Assembly (NCBI GenBank): GCA_964602515.1
Contig: CAZRRJ010000016.1
Span: forward strand, 21,830 to 85,829
DNA: 64,000 nucleotides
Direction: 5' to 3'
From: Carboxylicivirga sp964602515
GTDB lineage: Bacteria; Bacteroidota; Bacteroidia; Bacteroidales; Marinilabiliaceae
The position numbers and the translations under genes were made by a program. The notes under the pieces were generated by a model. It did not search any database. It was not told the origin of the DNA and saw only the letters and a program-made list of their open reading frames with translations. This document shows positions 7,487 through 17,475 of the stretch, one piece after another. How positions within the stretch are numbered: the stretch's first letter is position 1; every line of letters starts with the position of its first letter.

Positions 7487-10400
7487 GTGAAGATAAATCA
7501 GATACAAGCCTATTATAAAGAGGACTCTCGTATTACTCAAATAAAAGAAGCATTAAATACGAAACAAGCACGTATTGCCTTAAAAGGTCTTACCGGTAGT
7601 TTAAGTGCAGTAATACAAGCTAACTTAATTTCTAATGGTCCCCACCTAATAATACTCAATGACCGTGAGGAGGCCGCTTATCTTTATAATGACCTAAGGC
7701 AATTAACATCTGAAAAACATGTATCATTCCTTCCTTCGTCTTATAAACGATCACCAGAATACGGGCAAAAAGATTCACAAAATATATTATTACGAACTAA
7801 AGCGCTTAGCCAACTTCACAATAACATAAATGCACTTTTTGTCATTTCATATCCAGAAGCGCTAGTAGAGAAAGTTTTATCTGCCGAATCCCTTAACGAA
7901 AACAGACTAATAATCAACACAGGCGATCAACTTGATATATCCTTTATTATTGACATTTTAAACGAATACCACTTTCAACGCGTTGACTTTGTTTTTGAAC
8001 CGGGACAATATTCAGTAAGAGGAAGTATCATAGATGTGTATTCTTTCGCTGATGAAGACCCTTATAGAATTGATTTTTTTGGAGATGAAATAGATAGCAT
8101 ACGAAGTTTCAACCTTGAAAATCAGCTTTCAAAATATAAACAGGAACAAATAACAATTGTTCCTAATTTAACTGAAAATCAAAATTCAGAAGCCCTGATT
8201 ACTATATCCGACTATTTACCGGAAAACACAATTATATGGATTAACAGCTTTGCATATATCGAACAGAGGATGGCTTCAATAAATGAAAAACTGGCCAACC
8301 ATACTTTCCAATTCGAGGACGGTAATGAAGATAATGATAAAAATTATAGCTTTTTAAAAGATGAAAATATTTGCTCATATCCTAACTTTTATCAGGGTGC
8401 ATTAAAACATCATATCATTACCATTGGCTCCAACAATACACTACAGAATGCCATAAATATTAATTTTAACTCAGCTCCACAGCCTGTCTTTCATAAAAAC
8501 TTTGAACTACTCGAAAATAATCTGAAAGAAAAAAAAAGCGAAGGGTACGAGTGCTTTATACTATCTGAAAACCCCAAACAGTTTGAACGTCTGCAAGCTA
8601 TCTTTAGCGACAGAGGTGCTCAACTCATGTACGATGAAATTAATCATAGCCTGCACAAAGGCTTTATAGACCATGATGCTCATCTCTGTTTTTATACCGA
8701 TCATCAGATTTTTGAACGTTACCATAAATTTTCTCTTCGCACCGAAAAAGCTAAAGCTGCGCAGCAAGCCATCTCATTAAAAGAGTTAAACCGTCTTAAT
8801 CCAGGCGATTACGTTGTACATATAGATCATGGGATAGGTCGGTTTGGAGGTTTGGTAACACAAACTGTAAATGGTAAATCACAAGAAGCAATTCGGTTGG
8901 TTTATAGAGACAACGATGTATTACTGGTCAATATTCACTCTTTACATCGCATTAGTAAGTTTAAAGATAAAGATGGTACACCTCCAAAAATAAACAAACT
9001 GGGTACAGCTACGTGGCAAAAACTAAAAGATAAAACTAAGAAAAAAGTAAAGGATATTGCCCGTGAGCTAATTGCACTTTATGCCAAACGAAAGACTGAA
9101 CCCGGCTTTTCTTTCACTCCCGATACCTACCTGCAAACAGAATTGGAAGCTTCATTCTTTTATGAGGATACACCAGACCAAACAAAAGCTACAGCCGCAC
9201 TAAAGATTGATATGGAAAAACCAACACCAATGGATCGCCTGGTATGTGGCGATGTTGGCTTTGGAAAAACTGAAATTGCCATACGTGCCGCATTTAAAGC
9301 TGTAGCAGACAATAAACAGGTAGCTATTTTGGTGCCAACAACCATTTTAGCTCTTCAGCATTACCAAACATTTAAAGAACGCTTGAAAGATTTTCCTTGT
9401 AACATTGACTATGTAAGCCGTTTGAGAAAACCAAAAGAAGTTAAAAGAGCTCTTACAAAACTAAAAGAAGGGCAGGTTGATATTCTTATCGGAACACATA
9501 GACTAACAGGTAAAGATGTTGAATTTAAAGACCTTGGTTTACTGATTATTGATGAAGAACAACGCTTTGGGGTAGCCATTAAGGAGAAACTAAAGCAAAT
9601 GAAAGTGAATGTGGATACTTTAACACTAACAGCAACACCTATTCCCCGTACTTTACAATTCTCATTAATGGGCGCACGCGACTTATCAATATTAAATACC
9701 GCACCTCCAAACCGTCACCCCATTATTACTGAATTACATGTTATGAATGAAGAAATTCTAAAGGAGGCCATCTTATATGAAGTAGAGAGGGGTGGCCAGG
9801 TATTTTTCATTAATAACCGGGTACAAAACATTATGGAAGTGCAAGCTATGGTCAACCGCATTCTTCCAAATGTTAAAACTGTAGTAGCTCACGGCCAAAT
9901 GGAAGGTGCCAGACTTGAAAAAATCATGCTTGATTTTATTGAGGGTGAATATGAAGTGCTTATTGCAACTACAATTATTGAGTCTGGACTGGACATTCCT
10001 AATACCAATACTATTATTATTAATAACGCACATAACTTCGGATTAAGTGAACTACATCAGTTACGAGGTCGTGTGGGGCGATCAAATAAAAAAGCATTCT
10101 GTTATTTAATGGCTCCTCCATTATCAACACTAACGCAAGAAGCACGTCGCAGGCTTAAAATTGTTGAAGAGTTTTCTGATTTAGGCAGTGGATTTAATAT
10201 TGCAATGCAAGATCTTGATATTCGCGGTGCCGGTGATGTACTTGGCGGAGAGCAAAGCGGCTTTATTTCTGATATAGGCTATGAGACCTATCAACGTATT
10301 CTAAACGAAGCTTTACTTGAATTAAGAGAAACGGAGTACAAAGAAACATTTGCAGAAGAGCAAAACGAAGCAACACAAACTGTATACGTGAACGATTGTA

Positions 10401-10858
10401 TTATTGAAACCGATTCTGAAACGCGCTTACCAGAACATTATATTGAAAATGTGGCTGAACGAATGAACCTCTATCGTGAGCTTGACAACATAGAAGAAGA
10501 AGAGGTTGTAACAACTTTTGAAAATAATCTTATTGATCGCTTTGGCCCAATCCCTGAATCAGGACAACGTTTATTTAAAATTGTACGTATCAGAAGCATG
10601 GCAAAGCAACTTGGCATTGAAAAAATCATCTTTAAAAATAACCTCTTATACCTCTATTTTGTCTCTAACCAGGCATCATTGTACTATCAATCGTCGATAT
10701 TTAGTGGTGTTTTAATGTGGGTTCAGAGCAATGCCCAAAAGGCTATTATAAAAGAAGGTAAGAGTAAATTATACCTGATGATGAGGGATATAAAATCGAT
10801 TAAGGAAGTTAAGGTATTAATTGATGATATGTATAAAGCAATTATACCAAAGGGCTGA
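7487..10858 (+). CDS. mfd: Transcription-repair coupling factor Mfd
   Basis: DNA translocase that removes RNA polymerase stalled at lesions and recruits UvrA. Domains in order: UvrB-like N-terminal module (about 10-330), RNA polymerase interaction domain beginning LNPGDYVVHIDHGIGRFGG near residue 437, a superfamily 2 helicase core with Walker A GDVGFGKTE near 587 and DEEQ near 687 (both RecG/Mfd type), motif VI region QLRGRVGRSNKKAFCYL, the TRG translocation motif, and the C-terminal TRCF domain from about 990. Length 1123 residues is typical. I used the GTG start at 7487 since the protein begins KINQIQAYY, as expected, and no closer ATG fits. Confidence 0.96.
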   Translation: MKINQIQAYYKEDSRITQIKEALNTKQARIALKGLTGSLSAVIQANLISNGPHLIILNDREEAAYLYNDLRQLTSEKHVSFLPSSYKRSPEYGQKDSQNILLRTKALSQLHNNINALFVISYPEALVEKVLSAESLNENRLIINTGDQLDISFIIDILNEYHFQRVDFVFEPGQYSVRGSIIDVYSFADEDPYRIDFFGDEIDSIRSFNLENQLSKYKQEQITIVPNLTENQNSEALITISDYLPENTIIWINSFAYIEQRMASINEKLANHTFQFEDGNEDNDKNYSFLKDENICSYPNFYQGALKHHIITIGSNNTLQNAININFNSAPQPVFHKNFELLENNLKEKKSEGYECFILSENPKQFERLQAIFSDRGAQLMYDEINHSLHKGFIDHDAHLCFYTDHQIFERYHKFSLRTEKAKAAQQAISLKELNRLNPGDYVVHIDHGIGRFGGLVTQTVNGKSQEAIRLVYRDNDVLLVNIHSLHRISKFKDKDGTPPKINKLGTATWQKLKDKTKKKVKDIARELIALYAKRKTEPGFSFTPDTYLQTELEASFFYEDTPDQTKATAALKIDMEKPTPMDRLVCGDVGFGKTEIAIRAAFKAVADNKQVAILVPTTILALQHYQTFKERLKDFPCNIDYVSRLRKPKEVKRALTKLKEGQVDILIGTHRLTGKDVEFKDLGLLIIDEEQRFGVAIKEKLKQMKVNVDTLTLTATPIPRTLQFSLMGARDLSILNTAPPNRHPIITELHVMNEEILKEAILYEVERGGQVFFINNRVQNIMEVQAMVNRILPNVKTVVAHGQMEGARLEKIMLDFIEGEYEVLIATTIIESGLDIPNTNTIIINNAHNFGLSELHQLRGRVGRSNKKAFCYLMAPPLSTLTQEARRRLKIVEEFSDLGSGFNIAMQDLDIRGAGDVLGGEQSGFISDIGYETYQRILNEALLELRETEYKETFAEEQNEATQTVYVNDCIIETDSETRLPEHYIENVAERMNLYRELDNIEEEEVVTTFENNLIDRFGPIPESGQRLFKIVRIRSMAKQLGIEKIIFKNNLLYLYFVSNQASLYYQSSIFSGVLMWVQSNAQKAIIKEGKSKLYLMMRDIKSIKEVKVLIDDMYKAIIPKG

Positions 10859-10905
10859 TAAAGAAATTACGGTATTTTAGGTTTCAACAACGAGATAAGC
10901 ATGGC

Positions 10906-11937
10906 TTAAGACATTTTTGGAAAGAAGAGTACCTCAAAAATGACTCCTGCAGTATTCTTAATTTTGTAGGCTTGAAAGACTTTCCCGGTATACTTATTAT
11001 TAAAACTTATAACATCATCAGTATCTGCTGAAAGTATTGAGTTCGGGAGAGACTTAATTATATCTTTTTCGATATTAAGCTCGTCGAACATTGGATGTGT
11101 AGCAATAGTTTTAATTTTAAGACGCCGGTCTGTTATAAAATATGGCTGTCCAAGTGAAACTAATACATCAAGCAAAGCATTGGCCCTAGTTCTTACATTA
11201 ATCATCTCGGTATTATCAAGTATGGTTACCTGCAACGATTTCTTTTTATTAAATACAATAGTTGAACCTGAAATCTGGGCAGGAAAAGATTGTCCATGCA
11301 CATCCTCCATAGTTATATTAACAGATTCAAAACCACATCCTTTATTATTAAACTCATGTAATAAACTATCTACACGTTGTTTATCTAAGTCATCAACAAA
11401 ATCTAAATATGGTAACATCAGTACATCTTCCATATAATGTGTCTTATACAAGTCAAGTGCCAGATTGTTTAGATACTGAATACGGCCATCCTGAATGATC
11501 ATTAATGGCATTGATGCTTCACTAATAAATTGACGATACCCTCTTTCCCGTTCACGTTGTTCCTGATCAACCTTATGCTTATAAAAAGCCAGATCAATAG
11601 CAATACCAAGTTCTTTCTTATTAACCGGCTTTACTAAAAAACCATATGAATTAGACACGATTGCACGCTTAATCACCTGACTACTTGTATCGGATGATAC
11701 ATAAATAACTGGTATATCCAACTCCCGCCTTAATTGTTCAGCGGTTTGTATGCCATCCATTTCACCTTCCAGATGGATATCCATTAATACAACATCAGGC
11801 CGCAAGCGATGTGATAAATCAACAGCATCTTTACCGGCAGTACACCTTCCGATTAATTCATGCCCTAACTCACGCAGAAACATCGTAAAAATGGCAGATA
11901 TGAATTTATCATCTTCAACTACAAGTACCTTTCGCAT
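10906..11937 (-). CDS. Orphan response regulator with PAS-like sensor domains
   Basis: A 343-residue signalling protein. The N-terminal receiver domain (about 3-118) has the acidic pair D9/D10, phospho-acceptor D53 in VLMDIHLEG, the switch Ser/Thr in YVSSDTSS and K103 in LVKPVNKKE. It is followed by one clear PAS domain (about 131-245, with MPLMIIQDGRIQYLN) and a second weaker PAS-like segment (about 250-343, QPYFITDRRLKI). No DNA-binding, kinase, GGDEF or phosphatase output is present, so it probably works by protein contact, perhaps with an unlinked histidine kinase. It is transcribed alone, divergently from coaX, and no kinase gene is near. Confidence 0.85.
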   Translation of the reverse strand: MRKVLVVEDDKFISAIFTMFLRELGHELIGRCTAGKDAVDLSHRLRPDVVLMDIHLEGEMDGIQTAEQLRRELDIPVIYVSSDTSSQVIKRAIVSNSYGFLVKPVNKKELGIAIDLAFYKHKVDQEQRERERGYRQFISEASMPLMIIQDGRIQYLNNLALDLYKTHYMEDVLMLPYLDFVDDLDKQRVDSLLHEFNNKGCGFESVNITMEDVHGQSFPAQISGSTIVFNKKKSLQVTILDNTEMINVRTRANALLDVLVSLGQPYFITDRRLKIKTIATHPMFDELNIEKDIIKSLPNSILSADTDDVISFNNKYTGKVFQAYKIKNTAGVIFEVLFFPKMS

Positions 11938-11978
11938 AAATTTTAATAACTACTAACCACCAACTGTATTCTCTTTAC

Positions 11979-11986
11979 TATCTTTG
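11979..11986 (+). promoter_or_regulatory. Predicted -7 element for the coaX operon
   Basis: TATCTTTG matches TAnnTTTG exactly and is followed by CAG, 48 bases before the coaX start. The -33 region lacks a clear TTG. Confidence 0.45.
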
Positions 11987-12034
11987 CAGTTAGTTTTATA
12001 TGTGAGACATTAACTGATTTATATTAAATATAAC

Positions 12035-12769
12035 GTGAATTTAGTAATTGACAAGGGAAATACACAGATTAAATACGGTATTTTTGACCAGCGTAAGCTT
12101 GTTAAATCCGATTCAATCGATTTTCTTGATAAACCATTAATTGAAATCATCAGGCAAAACTACTCTATAGATCAAATAATTGTATCAACTGTTGTAAAAG
12201 AAGGTCATGATGAACTTATTACTAACCTTAATAACCTCTCTCCTCGCTTAATTGACCTTACACATCAAACACCCCTGCCCTTTAAGTGGAATTACAAATC
12301 AAAAGAAACAATGGGCAAAGACCGATTGGCTGCTGTTGCTGGAGGTATCGGTTTACATCCAAATACTAATCTCTTGGTTATTGATGCAGGAACGGCTATT
12401 ACTTATGAAATTGTTAGTTCCTCCCACATTTTTTTGGGAGGAAACATTTCTCCTGGTATGAAAATGCGCTTTCGCGCTTTAAGTGAATTTACAAGTAAGC
12501 TTCCATTGGTTCAGCCCAATGATGACTTTCCCCTCATAGGAAATTCAACCATAACTGCCATTGTATCAGGAGTTCAGAATGGAATTTTATTCGAGATAGA
12601 TGGTTTAATAAATGACCTTTCTAAACAATTTAAAGAACTAAAAACAATAATAACCGGCGGTGATGCAGAATTTTTTGCAAGGAAGTTAAAAAATCCCATC
12701 TTTGCATATCCTAATTTAGTACTTATTGGACTTAACAGAATTCTCGAATACAATGCACAATACATATAA
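12035..12769 (+). CDS. coaX: Type III pantothenate kinase
   Basis: Phosphorylates pantothenate in the first step of coenzyme A synthesis. It is the type III (acetate kinase/Hsp70-like) form: N-terminal phosphate loop LVIDKGNTQIKYG (3-15), the KDRLAAVAGG segment (about 97-106), the second phosphate motif VIDAGTAITYE (about 117-127), and a GG near the end (IITGGDAEFFA). The GTG at 12035 is the only start that keeps the first strand. Its 3' end overlaps the next gene by 17 bases, so the two are probably translated from one message, an arrangement that places CoA synthesis at the head of an envelope-biogenesis block. Confidence 0.93.
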   Translation: MNLVIDKGNTQIKYGIFDQRKLVKSDSIDFLDKPLIEIIRQNYSIDQIIVSTVVKEGHDELITNLNNLSPRLIDLTHQTPLPFKWNYKSKETMGKDRLAAVAGGIGLHPNTNLLVIDAGTAITYEIVSSSHIFLGGNISPGMKMRFRALSEFTSKLPLVQPNDDFPLIGNSTITAIVSGVQNGILFEIDGLINDLSKQFKELKTIITGGDAEFFARKLKNPIFAYPNLVLIGLNRILEYNAQYI

Positions 12770-14084
12770 AGTCATTTTAATACTCGTACTGGTATCTTTA
12801 TTATCTGTTTCTACGGAAGGGCAAAACAGAACCTATTCTCCATACTCCAGGTATGGTTTGGGAGAAACACAAAACGGCGGTTTTGGACGAAATGCAGGTA
12901 TGGGACATACAGGTATTGCTCTTACCAGTTCATACAACCTTAATAATATCAATCCTGCTTCGTACTTTAGTATGGATTCTATTTCATTCTTTTTTGAAGG
13001 AGGAATATCCGGCTTTGATCAGAAGATTAAAAGTAAAAATATGACAGCACAATTCTCTGATATGAATTTCTCCTATTTTGCTGTTGGATACCCTGTCGCA
13101 AAATGGGGGTTTATGTCAATTGGTGTTAAACCGGAAACATTAGTAGGCTATCAGTTTTTTGATGATAATAAGTATTTATATTCTGAAACTGACCCAAATT
13201 ACTCTATTTACAATGCATCCGGACAGGGAAATACAACAAAAGCGTATGCCGGATTAGCCTTAAGTCCTATTAAAAACCTTTCATTCGGAGCACATTTCTC
13301 ATATGTATTTGGAAAAGTTGAACACTTCTCGTTAGCTCAATTTGCAAATGATCCTATTGCGTTAAAAATGGGTACATCGCAAAGTATTTCAATAAATGAT
13401 TTTTATATGGACTTTGGCCTACAATACCAATACCAGTTAAAGGATCGTCAGAATATTGTTATAGGAGCAATTTATCACCCCAAAACAGGCATGAAAGGTA
13501 CTGTTAGAAGCCTTGTTGCCGCAGGTAATACTCTTAAAGCAGGTGAAATGATGGTGGTTGCTGCAGATACTTTGCAATTTACTGAAACCAAATTTGATGG
13601 AGATGCGTTAGAAATGCCAGAAAAATTAGGTTTTGGAATCGCTTATAGCATTGATGATTTTTTAACGGTTACAGCTGATTACACCTTGGCAAAGTGGAGT
13701 GAATCAAAATTCCCAAGCTTATCTAATGCAGCCAGTGGCTCTGATAGATTCACCATTGATGACGAAGAAACATTCGCTTTCGGAGTAGAATATATACCAA
13801 ACTACAGAAGCGCAAGCTTCTATCCAAGTAGAATAAAATACAGGTTGGGAACATCATATAAGAAGGAATATCTTGTTGCACCCAATGGAGAGCAGTTAAC
13901 CGATTTTGGCATAACTTTTGGTGTAGGTTTACCGTTGAAAAGAAGTAAAACATCTTTCAACCTTGCATTCGAATGGGGTCAAAGAGGAACAACATCTAAT
14001 AGTCTTGTGCAAGAAGACTATTTGCGCTTTACAATGAACCTGACATTACATGAATATTGGTTCATGAAACGAAAATTTGATTAA
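12753..14084 (+). CDS. Outer-membrane beta-barrel protein (OmpP1/FadL-like)
   Basis: A 443-residue protein with a signal peptide (hydrophobic stretch about 7-19, cleavage likely before QNRTYSPYSRYGLG) and a mature part made of alternating aromatic/polar strands rich in Gly, Tyr and Phe, ending in the strand YLRFTMNLTLHEYWFMKRKFD. The start motif YSPYSRYGLG...GMGHTGIAL and NNINPASY is typical of the FadL/OmpP1-like family of Bacteroidota, proposed transporters of hydrophobic compounds. ATG 12753 was chosen because an earlier TTG at 12726 adds nine residues before the signal peptide. It overlaps coaX by 17 bases and is followed closely by the TPR gene. Transported substrate unknown. Confidence 0.8.
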   Translation: MHNTYKVILILVLVSLLSVSTEGQNRTYSPYSRYGLGETQNGGFGRNAGMGHTGIALTSSYNLNNINPASYFSMDSISFFFEGGISGFDQKIKSKNMTAQFSDMNFSYFAVGYPVAKWGFMSIGVKPETLVGYQFFDDNKYLYSETDPNYSIYNASGQGNTTKAYAGLALSPIKNLSFGAHFSYVFGKVEHFSLAQFANDPIALKMGTSQSISINDFYMDFGLQYQYQLKDRQNIVIGAIYHPKTGMKGTVRSLVAAGNTLKAGEMMVVAADTLQFTETKFDGDALEMPEKLGFGIAYSIDDFLTVTADYTLAKWSESKFPSLSNAASGSDRFTIDDEETFAFGVEYIPNYRSASFYPSRIKYRLGTSYKKEYLVAPNGEQLTDFGITFGVGLPLKRSKTSFNLAFEWGQRGTTSNSLVQEDYLRFTMNLTLHEYWFMKRKFD

Positions 14085-14109
14085 GACTAATACAAAAAAC
14101 CAGAATACC

Positions 14110-15468
14110 ATGCCAATGAAAATTGCTACATTACTAATTGTAGGACTGTTATTATCAGTTACTACTTTTGCTCAAAAAGGAGTTGAAGATGGGTCAAAAT
14201 ATGGCCACGGTGAAGACAGCTTAAGATGTTTAGAGAATCTTTCTCTATACAATGAGTATTACAAACAAAAGAATTATAAAGAAGCGTATCCGTATTGGAA
14301 AATCGTTTTCAATGAATGTCCTTTAGCTACAATGAACATCTACTCTCATGGTGAACGCATAGTAGAAAAACTATATAACAAAGAGAAAGATGCAGCTAAA
14401 AAGGCTGAATTGTACACTTTATTAATGAAAGTTTATGACCAGCGTTCCAAATACTATGGCACCCATAAAAAATATCCTACGGCATATATTATGGCGAAAA
14501 AAGCAATTACCATGTTGCGCTACAACCGTAATAATCCTGAAGTAATAAAAGAAGTACAACCTTTACTGGAAAACGGTTATAAAGCCTTAGGAGTGCAAAC
14601 GCAAACTCCGGCACTATTAACTTATATGGCCAACAGTACAGCTATGTATAAAATGGGAGAATTATCAGGCGAAAAGCTTGTTGATATTTACACTAACATT
14701 ACCGTAACACTTAACAAGCAGAAGGAAGCAACTAAGGATGCTGATAAGCCTCAAATTCAGGAAGTAATTAATAATGTTGAGAAATTTTTTGCACAAAGTG
14801 GAGCTGCTAACTGCGAAACTTTAGCAGAAATTTTTGGTCCTCAACTTGCCGACCACACTACTGATTTGGATTGGTTAAAAAGAGTAAACCGACTATTAGC
14901 ACAAAGCGATTGTGGTGAAGCAGACTTATTTTATAAGTCATCGGAATATTTGCATAAAATTGAACCTTCGGCTTCTTCAGCCTTCGGATTGGCTCGTATG
15001 TATATGAAAACACAGGATATGCCTAAAGCAATCTCTTATTTTAACGAAGCTATTTCATTAGAAGAAGACAATACTGCAGCAGCAAAATACCATAATTATC
15101 TTGGTTTAATATACATGTCGCAAAAGAAATACAACCAAACAAGAGCTGAGGCAAAAAAAGCTATTGCTTTACGTTCTGACTGGGGTGCTCCATATATCCT
15201 GATTGGGAAAGCTTATGCAGCAAGTGCGGCAAGTATTGGCTCATCTGAATTTGAACATAAAACTACATATTGGGTGGTGGTTGATCAGTTAATAACAGCT
15301 AAATCTGTTGATTCTGAATCGGCAACCGAAGCTAACGAACTGATTGCTCTTTATTCGCAATACTTCCCTAATACAGAAGAAGTATTCTTTCAGGGATTAA
15401 AAGAGGGAGACAGCTATACTGTAGGTGGATGGATTAATGCTCAAACAACAGTAAGGGTAAAAAAGTAA
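14110..15468 (+). CDS. Exported TPR-repeat protein
   Basis: A 452-residue secreted protein with a signal peptide (MKIATLLIVGLLLSVTTFAQ) and, in its second half, tetratricopeptide helices such as ASSAFGLARMYMKTQDMPKA and AAKYHNYLGLIYMSQKKYNQ. TPR proteins act as scaffolds, here probably in the periplasm or on the outer membrane. The first part (CLENLSLYNEYYKQKNYKEAYPYWK) also has TPR-like spacing. ATG 14110 is preferred to the upstream TTG 14077, which lies inside the previous gene. It sits between the barrel gene and lptC with 25-base and 4-base gaps, and this order is conserved in many Bacteroidota, suggesting a role in outer-membrane building. Partner not known. Confidence 0.8.
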   Translation: MPMKIATLLIVGLLLSVTTFAQKGVEDGSKYGHGEDSLRCLENLSLYNEYYKQKNYKEAYPYWKIVFNECPLATMNIYSHGERIVEKLYNKEKDAAKKAELYTLLMKVYDQRSKYYGTHKKYPTAYIMAKKAITMLRYNRNNPEVIKEVQPLLENGYKALGVQTQTPALLTYMANSTAMYKMGELSGEKLVDIYTNITVTLNKQKEATKDADKPQIQEVINNVEKFFAQSGAANCETLAEIFGPQLADHTTDLDWLKRVNRLLAQSDCGEADLFYKSSEYLHKIEPSASSAFGLARMYMKTQDMPKAISYFNEAISLEEDNTAAAKYHNYLGLIYMSQKKYNQTRAEAKKAIALRSDWGAPYILIGKAYAASAASIGSSEFEHKTTYWVVVDQLITAKSVDSESATEANELIALYSQYFPNTEEVFFQGLKEGDSYTVGGWINAQTTVRVKK

Positions 15469-15472
15469 TACA

Positions 15473-16048
15473 TTGATACCTATTTTAAAAAATACAATTA
15501 TTCAAAAATATACAGCAAGCAGCCTTGTGTTGCTTGCTGTTTATTTTTTACCAGCTTGTACTTCCAATAAACCAGAAGAAATACAAGCTATTGCCAATAG
15601 AGAAGAGATTCCTTCTCTTATTTACGAAGAATTTGAATCGACATTAACTGACTCTGGAAGAATAACACACAGGTTTATCACTCCGGAGCTATTGCGTTAT
15701 GACCGTAAAAAGGAGCCTTATATGGATTTTCCTAAAGGCCTTCATGTGATTTTGTATCAAGAAAATGGTGAAATTGAAGCTCAAATAAAGTGTAGAAATG
15801 CCATTAACTACGAGGAAAAAGGTTTATGGGAACTTAATATCGATGTAGAGGCAGTTAACTTAAAAGGAGAAGTTCTTAATACAGAACAATTATTTTGGGA
15901 TACCAAAACCAAGAAAATTTACTCCGATAAGTTTGTTACAATTACCACAAAAGAAGAAGTTATTACCGGTACTAAGTTTGAAGCTGACGAAAACATGGAG
16001 AATTGGACCATTCATAACATGCAGGGGGATTTTGAGTTTGATGAATAA
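15473..16048 (+). CDS. lptC: LptC-like lipoprotein (LPS export periplasmic component)
   Basis: A 191-residue lipoprotein (hydrophobic segment then LPAC, Cys29) with the LptC-type beta-jelly-roll pattern: YEEFESTLTDSGRITHRFITPELLRY, YMDFPKGLHVILYQENGEIEAQIKCRNAI, LNTEQLFWDTKTKKIYSDKFVTI and ITGTKFEAD. LptC passes lipopolysaccharide from the inner-membrane LptBFG pump to LptA. Bacteroidota versions carry a lipid anchor instead of a transmembrane helix, as seen here. The only start compatible with the signal sequence is TTG at 15473, four bases after the TPR gene stop, which implies coupling. The remaining lpt genes are not in the window. Confidence 0.8.
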   Translation: MIPILKNTIIQKYTASSLVLLAVYFLPACTSNKPEEIQAIANREEIPSLIYEEFESTLTDSGRITHRFITPELLRYDRKKEPYMDFPKGLHVILYQENGEIEAQIKCRNAINYEEKGLWELNIDVEAVNLKGEVLNTEQLFWDTKTKKIYSDKFVTITTKEEVITGTKFEADENMENWTIHNMQGDFEFDE

Positions 16049-16096
16049 CTGTTATATTCCAACTTTTTCCTATCTTTCTTTTTTACTTAAGCTTAC

Positions 16097-17359
16097 ATGA
16101 ACGCATACCTTACTATTACATTGACTTTATTGCTATCTGCATTTTTTTCAGGATGTGAGATGGCATTTTTTAGTTCTAACAAATTATTGCTAGAATTAAA
16201 TAAAAAGAAACATCCGTTTCCGGCACGTATAATAAATCGCTTTGTGCGCAATCCTGGTATATTTCTTTCTACTATTCTTATTGGAAATAATATTGCACTA
16301 GTAATTTATGGTTTACAAATGGCTAAAATTATTGAGCCTGCAATAAACCAATATATTGATTCAAGTATCGCACTATTGTTGATCCAGACAGTATTTTCGA
16401 CTCTTATAATACTACTTACTGCCGAATTTCTACCTAAAACACTTTTTAGAATTCATCCAACTTTTATTCTTAACATTTTTGCAATTCCCCTGCTATTCTT
16501 CTATTTTTCATTTTATCCGGTCAGTAAATTAACAATGAGTGTTTCTGACTTTATTATTAAAGTTATTCTTAAAGCAAAAATAGCACCTAAAAAGGGAAAA
16601 TGGATGCTCTCGAAAATTGATTTGGATAACCTATTAACTGAACATCATGAAAAAAGAGACAAAGATGATGAAGGAGCAAATGAATTTAAATTATTGAGAA
16701 ATGCTTTAGATTTCTCAAAACTTAAAATTCGGGATTGTATTATTCCTCGAACAGATTTGCAAGTAATTGAAGTAAACGAAGAATTAGAACCCTTGCGTAC
16801 TCAGTTTATAGAAACCGGATTGTCTAAGATACTGGTTTATAAGGAGAGTATAGATAATATTATTGGGTATGTACATGTCTCTTCCTTATTTAAAAACCCC
16901 AAAAAGCTGCGCAACATTGTAAGTCCAATATCAATTGTACCGGAAACAATGACTGCAAATAAAGTTTTAGAGCTTTTCACCAAAGAACATAAAAGTATAG
17001 CATTAGTTGTTGATGAATTTGGTGGTACAGCAGGAATTGTAACATTAGAAGATATTTTAGAAGAGATATTTGGTGAGATTAATGACGAACATGATATTTC
17101 TGATCATATTGAAGAAAAATTAAGTGATCATATTTATCATTTATCTGCGCGATTAGAGATTGACTACCTGAATGAGAAATACGCACTTCAGCTTCCCCGT
17201 TCTGATGATTACGAAACCATTGCCGGATTGATATTATTTCATAACCAATCCATTCCGGAGGTAAATGATATGATATATATAGACCATTTTACCTTTGAAA
17301 TATTAAAAGCTACTAATGCAAGGATTGAACTTGTAAAAGTGACCATAAAAGCCGATTAA
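16097..17359 (+). CDS. CNNM/CorC-family membrane protein (HlyC/GldE-like)
   Basis: A 420-residue protein with an N-terminal DUF21/CNNM membrane domain (three to four hydrophobic segments within 1-150, signature FFSGCEMAFFSSNKL), two CBS domains (about 200-320; IPRTDLQVIEV and VALVVDEFGGTAGIVTLEDILEEIFG) and a C-terminal CorC/HlyC domain. This family is linked to magnesium/cobalt efflux; in gliding Bacteroidota the same architecture is GldE, but gliding cannot be claimed from this gene alone. It starts 48 bases after lptC, possibly as part of the coaX operon. The substrate is unproven; the fold assignment is firm. Confidence 0.88.
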   Translation: MNAYLTITLTLLLSAFFSGCEMAFFSSNKLLLELNKKKHPFPARIINRFVRNPGIFLSTILIGNNIALVIYGLQMAKIIEPAINQYIDSSIALLLIQTVFSTLIILLTAEFLPKTLFRIHPTFILNIFAIPLLFFYFSFYPVSKLTMSVSDFIIKVILKAKIAPKKGKWMLSKIDLDNLLTEHHEKRDKDDEGANEFKLLRNALDFSKLKIRDCIIPRTDLQVIEVNEELEPLRTQFIETGLSKILVYKESIDNIIGYVHVSSLFKNPKKLRNIVSPISIVPETMTANKVLELFTKEHKSIALVVDEFGGTAGIVTLEDILEEIFGEINDEHDISDHIEEKLSDHIYHLSARLEIDYLNEKYALQLPRSDDYETIAGLILFHNQSIPEVNDMIYIDHFTFEILKATNARIELVKVTIKAD

Positions 17360-17475
17360 AACATTTTACCAACTTTATCATACCAAAGTGGCAAGCACCT
17401 CACAGGGTTACTCATTTTTTTGTATATTCGTAACCTGATTTTTAGATCTACAATAATTTTATAAGTAATAACAGA

